Below, piece by piece: positions 59,100-64,000 of a stretch of DNA of 64,000 bases. Positions within the stretch are counted from its first letter, which is position 1; each line of letters starts with the position of its first letter. The DNA is from Aggregatibacter segnis (lineage in GTDB: Bacteria; Pseudomonadota; Gammaproteobacteria; Enterobacterales; Pasteurellaceae): NCBI RefSeq assembly GCF_003130075.1, contig NZ_NRCW01000001.1, positions 236,709 through 300,708 on the forward strand. The letters run 5' to 3'. Made by a program: the position numbers and the translations under genes. The notes under the pieces were generated by a model, which saw nothing but the letters and a program-made list of their open reading frames with translations, was not told the DNA's origin and searched no databases.

Positions 59100-60058
59100 T
59101 ATTGGTCTCCTTGTGAAATGAGGTATAAGCCGTTTTTAGGTTCGATATAGCGCCAAAAACAGCGGGATAAATCTTGCGGTAAATTAAGTGGGAAAACCCA
59201 TTTGCCTAAGCTATATAAGGTTTCCACATATTGGCTTGGATACTCGAGAGTACGGCAATGTTGTAGTTGCCCAGCATCAAACATAGGTGAAATTGCTTGA
59301 TAGCCCACAGGTATTGGCACAAGCCAACCTCTGCCTTGTTTAATGCTGTAACTTTGCCATTCATTTGCTTTGGCATCCGGGTGATTGGGAATATGGTGTA
59401 ACATTGCTGTTTCGATCAATGCATCTAATGCGGTGCTGTCAGGCTTCGCCTCTAAAATAACGAAGTCCCCTTGTTTCAAGCCTTGTTGCAATTCTTTTGT
59501 GATTTCAATCAGTTCGGCTTGCGCATCCACCAACACAAATCCCGGAAGTAATTGGCTTTTGATTATCCATTCTTCCTCAATATGATGTAACTGAACGTCT
59601 TCAATACTGAAAACGGAACCGCCGGCAATCCGTTGTTGCATAAGCTGTGTTTTGCACTTTGATAAGAAATCTTTGGCTTCATCACAATCGGCGTCATTTT
59701 TTATGTGACGAGAAAGTGCCCTGTCGGGAATTCGTACTTCAACGACCAAAGAAACGTTTAAATGTACTTTGCCTTCTTCAATAATCGGAGCCGTTTCTCC
59801 ATTTCTTCTTATTGGATTGCGGGTTTGAATAAAAGTGCGGTCGGAAAATAAAGTGGATTGATAAGCCTGCAACTCATGATGATGGCAGACAATCATGACG
59901 CCATTTAATAGCGCTTCGCCATTGAATTTACGGCTCAATGCATGTATTGCACCGACAAATCCGCTGATGGCAGGAAAACCATAGCTTAAAGGACCCGAAA
60001 TGGCATTGGCGGACTGAATGTTAATGTGTTTGAAAACCAGATAAAAATCAGCGTTCAT
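59099..60058 (-). CDS. csy2: Cas5f (Csy2)
   Basis: 319 residues. Caps the 5' handle of the crRNA with Csy1. YLVFKHINIQSANAISGPLSYGFPAISGFVGAIHALSRKF is the diagnostic N terminus; the C terminus GWLVPIPVGYQAISPMFDAGQLQHCRTLEYPSQYVE is also typical. It lies ten bases after csy1 and overlaps csy3 by one base. Confidence 0.95.
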   Translation of the reverse strand: MNADFYLVFKHINIQSANAISGPLSYGFPAISGFVGAIHALSRKFNGEALLNGVMIVCHHHELQAYQSTLFSDRTFIQTRNPIRRNGETAPIIEEGKVHLNVSLVVEVRIPDRALSRHIKNDADCDEAKDFLSKCKTQLMQQRIAGGSVFSIEDVQLHHIEEEWIIKSQLLPGFVLVDAQAELIEITKELQQGLKQGDFVILEAKPDSTALDALIETAMLHHIPNHPDAKANEWQSYSIKQGRGWLVPIPVGYQAISPMFDAGQLQHCRTLEYPSQYVETLYSLGKWVFPLNLPQDLSRCFWRYIEPKNGLYLISQGDQ

Positions 60059-60067
60059 ATTGGATCC

Positions 60068-61408
60068 TTATTTGTTTAAGCGGGCTTGTGCGGCAATGGC
60101 TTGTTCCATATCTCTGCACCATTGGTTGTATTCCGGTGTTGCAAAATCTTGTTGAATGGATTTGAAACGCCATTTTAGGCAAGCATTAATCCACAGCGCA
60201 AATTGACGAATGATTTCAGCACTCCAATTATCTTGTTCAGCGTGTTGTCGGAAGATCTCTTCACCATCAAGTTCGGCACGACCTGGATCTAACCAGTACT
60301 TTTGATATTCGTTGAGCGAATAGTCTTTACTCCAACCTGCCGGATGGGTTTTTTGAATACGCTCAACCTGCATTAAAACCGTTTGTGCAATTAACTCCAG
60401 TGCAAACTTGCGCTTGTCTCTTTCCGGATAGATATTCTTTTCCGCCTCAACAACTTCATACAACAGATTAAAGCCCTCACGACAAGCATAAGCTAAACGA
60501 TGGTTAAAGATTGTCGTTTGTTTTTCGGTTAAGCGTATCTGTTCTCGCGATTTAAAAATTGGGGGAAGGGAAGGTAGTAGATAATGTCGGCCTTTTTGAG
60601 ATACGTTTAATAGCCCTACATTTTGGTTGTTGCTACCTCCAAGTATAGTCATTCCTATATTTTTTAATGTTGTATATGAAAGTTGTTTTGTATCTTGCTT
60701 ATAGCGATTGGTTAATGCCAATTTGTTATTATCAGAATATCGTAGTTGATTGATTTTATTATAAAAATAATTTGTTAGGGAAGAAGGGTATAAGGGCACT
60801 AGACAGGTGTAATTATTTTCTTGGGGATCCGGATTATTGACCCATAAAATTTGTTTATTACGTTCATCGCTACTAGGTTTTGTTAAATCACCTTTTAAGG
60901 CATTTTGAAAGCAGACTTTATATTGATTCGATAATTCCGGATCATCTGCAAAACAGCCTTCGAGACGAGGATCATCGGTGAGTAGCAATTCTTTCAGTGT
61001 AACCCCTTTTTCTGCATCAAGAATAATATTAAAGAAACCGGCCAAAGGAAGTGCCGCCGCGTTTCCATTTGCATCAAGTTCTAATTTAGGGATTAATTGC
61101 GAACCGACAAGTTCAGGAGGAAGCGTCGGAGCAGATTGAAAATTTACGTTGTCTCCTTTTGAGGAAGAATGAATGCCTCGAGAAATATGCGTTCCAAAAT
61201 AAAGCTGTTTTGCTAAAACAAGCGCCGCATTTGGAATCCAAACATCAAAACGATATTTTTCGTCGTAGTCGGCAATTTTTTTTAGTAATTCCTCTTTATC
61301 TGAAAGATTGGCATTTTCTAGTTTTTTCCTATCGGCTTCTGATTTCTTATGATTTTGTTCAACAAGAAATTGTCGGATAGTTTTTACTATGCTTGTTTTA
61401 GTTATCAT
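60068..61408 (-). CDS. csy1: Cas8f (Csy1), large subunit
   Basis: 446 residues from the ATG at 61408 (GGAT upstream). A frame extension to 61474 would cross the predicted promoter and is rejected. Csy1 recognises the PAM. Conserved features: KADRKKLENA-like N-terminal helix region, ATHISRGIHSSSKGD-like THISRGIHSSSKGDNVNF, GGSNNQNVGLLNVSQKGRHYLLPSLPP and the C-terminal GWSKDYSLNEYQKYWLDPGRAELD. First gene of the csy operon; its leader carries a pseudo-protospacer and a CRP site upstream. Confidence 0.94.
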   Translation of the reverse strand: MITKTSIVKTIRQFLVEQNHKKSEADRKKLENANLSDKEELLKKIADYDEKYRFDVWIPNAALVLAKQLYFGTHISRGIHSSSKGDNVNFQSAPTLPPELVGSQLIPKLELDANGNAAALPLAGFFNIILDAEKGVTLKELLLTDDPRLEGCFADDPELSNQYKVCFQNALKGDLTKPSSDERNKQILWVNNPDPQENNYTCLVPLYPSSLTNYFYNKINQLRYSDNNKLALTNRYKQDTKQLSYTTLKNIGMTILGGSNNQNVGLLNVSQKGRHYLLPSLPPIFKSREQIRLTEKQTTIFNHRLAYACREGFNLLYEVVEAEKNIYPERDKRKFALELIAQTVLMQVERIQKTHPAGWSKDYSLNEYQKYWLDPGRAELDGEEIFRQHAEQDNWSAEIIRQFALWINACLKWRFKSIQQDFATPEYNQWCRDMEQAIAAQARLNK

Positions 61409-61417
61409 TTTATTTAT

Positions 61418-61433
61418 CCATAGGGGTTTATTT
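61418..61433 (+). promoter_or_regulatory. Pseudo-protospacer with CC PAM at the csy1 start site
   Basis: CC at 61418-61419 is followed by ATAGGGGTTTATTT (61420-61433). The mini-guide encoded at 61570-61557 reads ATAGGTGTTTATTT, so 13 of 14 positions match, with the only mismatch at position 6. Position 1-5 and 7-8 form the Cascade seed. The site covers the predicted transcription start (about 61435) and ends 10 bases before the csy1 ATG. Confidence 0.75.
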
Positions 61434-61442
61434 TTAAATTTT

Positions 61443-61503
61443 ATTGTATGCTTAATATATCGATAAACAATCATGTGATTTTAAAGTTGTGAGTGAGATC
61501 ACG
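61443..61503 (-). promoter_or_regulatory. csy operon promoter with class I-like CRP site
   Basis: Minus strand: -35 TTGTTT (61470-61465), 16-base spacer, -10 TACAAT (61448-61443), start near 61435. Upstream, 61488-61503 reads TGTGA-GTGAGA-TCACG, one mismatch from the CRP core; its centre lies about 60 bases before the start, the class I activator position. cAMP-CRP control of a type I-F system is known from Pectobacterium. Confidence 0.65.
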
Positions 61504-61523
61504 AAATTATTTATATTTGTTAT

Positions 61524-61598
61524 ATATAGCTCTACCTATTCGGCAGTTAAAGTTTCAAATAAACACCTATTTTCTAAGCTACTTGTTCAGTAGGTTTA
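61524..61598 (-). ncRNA. CreR-like mini-CRISPR: two degenerate repeats and a 19-nt guide
   Basis: Repeat 1 (61598-61571, minus strand) keeps the last ten bases of the array repeat, including the crRNA handle CTTAGAAA. Its stem has changed from CTGCC/GGCAG to CTACT/AGTAG: two pairs altered on both sides, pairing kept. A 19-nt spacer (61570-61552) follows. Repeat 2 (61551-61524) keeps CTGCC/GGTAG with one G-U pair but has lost the handle, which a last repeat does not need. Csy4 cleavage would yield 8 + 19 + 20 = 47 nt. The guide matches the csy1 start region. Known CreR and CreA RNAs have this architecture. Confidence 0.75.
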
Positions 61599-61600
61599 TG

Positions 61601-61609
61601 ATTATAGCA
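61601..61609 (-). promoter_or_regulatory. Extended -10 promoter of the mini-CRISPR
   Basis: Minus strand TGCTATAAT is a full extended -10 motif (TG-N-TATAAT). No good -35 is seen, which extended -10 promoters do not require. Start would fall near 61595, two bases before the degenerate repeat's hairpin. The remaining 61610-61693 gap holds one USS (61671-61679) and no gene. Confidence 0.6.
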
Positions 61610-61693
61610 ATAAACTTACTTTTCAGACATTAAACGTGTAGCTTTATCATCTTTGATTTTGTTGTGAGAAAAAGTGCGGTCAGTTTTTTAGGC

Positions 61694-64000
61694 GTTTTTA
61701 TCTGCCTATTCGGCAGTGAAGAGTGTTGTACTGGTACCGCAAAACGCCGAGCATTTCTAAGCTGCCTATTAGGCAGTGAAGTATAATCCAAGCTAACGTA
61801 CCGCTGAAAATCATTTCTAAGCTGCCTATTCGGCAGTGAAGGCGGGGTGATAAATGGCTGAAAAACTTTATTTTTTCTAAGCTGCCTATTCGGCAGTGAA
61901 GGCCTTCAATTGGCGTTATTTGAACGTGCATTATTTCTAAGCTGCCTATTCGGCAGTGAGGACATTCTCGCCACAATAATGCTTTACTTTGTCTTTCTAA
62001 GCTGCCTATTCGGCAGTGAAGTTAGAGAACTTTGCGGAGGCTCTTTTTTCAGATTTCTAAGCTGCCTATTCGGCAGTGAAGGGAGGCTGTATGAAACAAA
62101 TAAGATCGCAAATTTTCTAAGCTGCCTATTCGGCAGTGAAGTTAAGTGAATACGAAGAAATTCGGCTCATGCATTTCTAAGCTGCCTATTCGGCAGTGAA
62201 GGCTAAGAATCTTTACTAAGCCCTTTGGGTGAGTTTCTAAGCTGCCTATTCGGCAGTGAAGTATATAATAGCTCGCAAATATGGCATTCAAGATTTCTAA
62301 GCTGCCTATTCGGCAGTGAAGTGGAGCCGTCATACCTGATGATAAGTCATTTTTTTCTAAGCTGCCTATTCGGCAGTGAAGGCTGAGAATGTCAAATATC
62401 ACTCAGTTAAAATTTTCTAAGCTGCCTATTCGGCAGTGAAGATCCCCCCGCCCTCATATCCGCCGAGCCCACTTTTCTAAGCTGCCTATTCGGCAGTGAA
62501 GCAGAGCTTACCCGGCAAAATTTGTTAGATAATTTTCTAAGCTGCCTATTCGGCAGTGAAGGTATTGGTTGCTGCCGACCGATAGCCTGTATTTTTCTAA
62601 GCTGCCTATTCGGCAGTGAAGGCGATCACGTTGTTTTGTCCATTCGGACACTTTTTCTAAGCTGCCTATTCGGCAGTGAAGTCGGAAAAACCGCAAACAT
62701 GGCGGCTAATGCATTTCTAAGCTGCCTATTCGGCAGTGAAGTGGCGCAATAAACTTTCTTAGTCTCGCTGCCGTTTCTAAGCTGCCTATTCGGCAGTGAA
62801 GTGAGGTTATAAAACTTGAATGTAATGGCAGTTTTTCTAAGCTGCCTATTCGGCAGTGAAGGAAAACGGAAAATTGATTAATCAGGGCAAGCTTTCTAAG
62901 CTGCCTATTCGGCAGTGAAGGTTGGTCACTCCGCCAGTTGTCCTTAAAACATTTTCTAAGCTGCCTATTCGGCAGTGAAGAAATCATCCGCAAATACTCA
63001 ATCGAGGAAAAATTTCTAAGCTGCCTATTCGGCAGTGAAGGCGAAATTGCACCAAGTCACCTGGATTGGGCATTTCTAAGCTGCCTATTCGGCAGTGAAG
63101 GCGAAGCGGTGGTGAGCGATTTAATCGGTGTGTTTCTAAGCTGCCTATTCGGCAGTGAAGACTTTTAAACACCCCGTAAACGTCATTTAAAATTTCTAAG
63201 CTGCCTATTCGGCAGTGAAGTTTGCTTTCTTTTGCTGTTACCGGGCGCTCTTTTTCTAAGCTGCCTATTCGGCAGTGAAGGTAATAAGGCGTAATTTAAT
63301 TCCGTTTCATTATTTCTAAGCTGCCTATTCGGCAGTGAAGTAAGGCGGCGATGTTAAATGCCGGTCAAAACTTTTCTAAGCTGCCTATTCGGCAGTGAAG
63401 CAGGAGCTTGGAGGATGGACAAAAACAGATACTTTCTAAGCTGCCTATTCGGCAGTGAAGGTTTTCCTTCTGCATCGAGTTTAATATAAGCCTTTCTAAG
63501 CTGCCTATTCGGCAGTGAAGCTTTATTGCAACAAACCTCTATCAGTTTGTAATTTCTAAGCTGCCTATTCGGCAGTGAAGCTCATAATCTAATTTAATCG
63601 CCTGATCCTTACTTTCTAAGCTGCCTATTCGGCAGTGAAGGAAGAAAAATCAGGTTGCCTTTCCGGCGGTAATTTCTAAGCTGCCTATTCGGCAGTGAAG
63701 AATAACTCGGCATTTTTAGAAAAATTTCACAATTTCTAAGCTGCCTATTCGGCAGTGAAGCTCTTAGCTTTATCTGTCATATTTCTTCCTTATTTCTAAG
63801 CTGCCTATTCGGCAGTGAAGCATGGATATTGGTTTTAAATCTTCCTGATTTTTTTCTAAGCTGCCTATTCGGCAGTGAAGTATATGTGCGAGGACTTGGG
63901 CTTAACAGTTTGTTTCTAAGCTGCCTATTCGGCAGTGAAGCTTTATTGCAACAAACCTCTATCAGTTTGTAATTTCTAAGCTGCCTATTCGGCAGTGAAG
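61694..64000 (-). CRISPR. Type I-F CRISPR array, 39 repeats visible, continues past the window
   Basis: 28-base repeats beginning TTTCTAAGCTGCC and ending CGGCAGTGAAG on the plus strand, with 32-base spacers (period 60; one 31-base spacer at 62862-62892). Repeats start at 61694, at 61754 and every 60 up to 62834, and at 62893 and every 60 up to 63973. The complement (CTTCACTGCC ... GCTTAGAAA) is the type I-F crRNA form, so transcription is on the minus strand, right to left. The left end is the trailer: the repeat at 61694 has lost its handle half, 61754 has one change in the loop/stem (ATTAGG) and 61934 one near its end. The leader and newest spacers lie beyond 64000. 38 spacers are visible, two of them identical. 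Confidence 0.98.

Noticed and set aside
61524..61598. The two degenerate repeats as mere decayed trailer of the array
   Set aside because: Not excluded, but decay would not be expected to preserve the hairpin by paired changes, keep the handle intact, place a consensus -10 in front and yield a PAM-adjacent 13/14 match at the csy1 start.
61698..63172. Reading frames in the CRISPR array encoding repeated LHCRIGSLE or FLSCLFGSE units on both strands
   Set aside because: They arise because the 28-base repeat plus 32-base spacer gives a 60-base period, divisible by three. Each unit translates the repeat; no ribosome-binding sites or conserved spacer-encoded residues.
61722..63972. Self-targeting spacers against genes in this window
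   Set aside because: Reading through the spacers by eye revealed no clear match to the window outside the array; a genome-wide search is needed to settle it.
61694..64000. Plus-strand transcription of the array with a leader between csy1 and 61694
   Set aside because: The complement of the plus-strand repeat is the type I-F crRNA form, with handle CTTAGAAA at its 3' end, and the degenerate repeats lie at the left end. Both place the leader on the right, outside the window.

Overview
The window is chromosomal DNA from a Pasteurellaceae bacterium, most likely Aggregatibacter. The 9-mer AAGTGCGGT and its complement (the Haemophilus/Aggregatibacter-type DNA uptake signal, USS) recur throughout, both inside genes and as inverted pairs at gene ends. 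Gene order matches this family: afuABC-udk-dcd-asmA-like-sotB-der, grxA/nfsA-rimK, serC-hisC-aroA. The genus is inferred from the whole picture; no marker gene proves it. No insertion sequence or prophage was seen.

Layout. 1-9650: end of glyA, then queA/tgt and yajC-secD-secF (minus strand) with a three-gene insert (TusA-like, hemerythrin-like, Excalibur protein), and trhP. 9.8-17.5 kb: a DUF945 protein and the afu hexose-phosphate ABC transporter with two tandem binding proteins and an upstream CRP site. 17.6-25.4 kb: udk, dcd, an AsmA-like gene, sotB, der, cbpA-cbpM, a cupin and two tRNA-Asp genes. 25.4-38.1 kb: dnaQ/rnhA, aroA-hisC-serC, tmaR facing an orphan ascorbate-type EIIA, tyrP with a TyrR-like box, grxA, nfsA-rimK-ycfP and fumC. 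38.2-49 kb: holC, yqfB, a gene remnant, valS, a hipBA toxin-antitoxin pair with four evenly spaced operators, a lone third AfuA-family protein behind a TPP riboswitch, emrAB and dps. 49-53 kb: rnb, fabI, a NIF3-family gene and a candidate small RNA.

53.2-64 kb: a type I-F CRISPR-Cas system. cas1-cas2/3 (plus strand) converge on csy1-csy2-csy3-csy4 (minus strand). The CRISPR array (39 repeats visible, running off the right edge) is read on the minus strand toward csy1; its leader lies outside the window.

The most striking finding lies between the array and csy1. Two degenerate repeats flank a 19-nt mini-spacer. The leader-side one keeps the Csy4 hairpin through two compensatory base-pair changes and keeps the 8-nt crRNA handle exactly. 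A consensus extended -10 promoter would start transcription at the hairpin. The mini-guide matches the predicted csy1 transcription start at 13 of its first 14 positions; the single mismatch is at position 6, which type I Cascade does not read, and a CC PAM is in place. This looks like a CreR-type guide RNA by which the Csy complex represses its own operon, in opposition to a CRP site about 60 bp upstream of the start. It is a prediction from sequence, not a demonstrated system.
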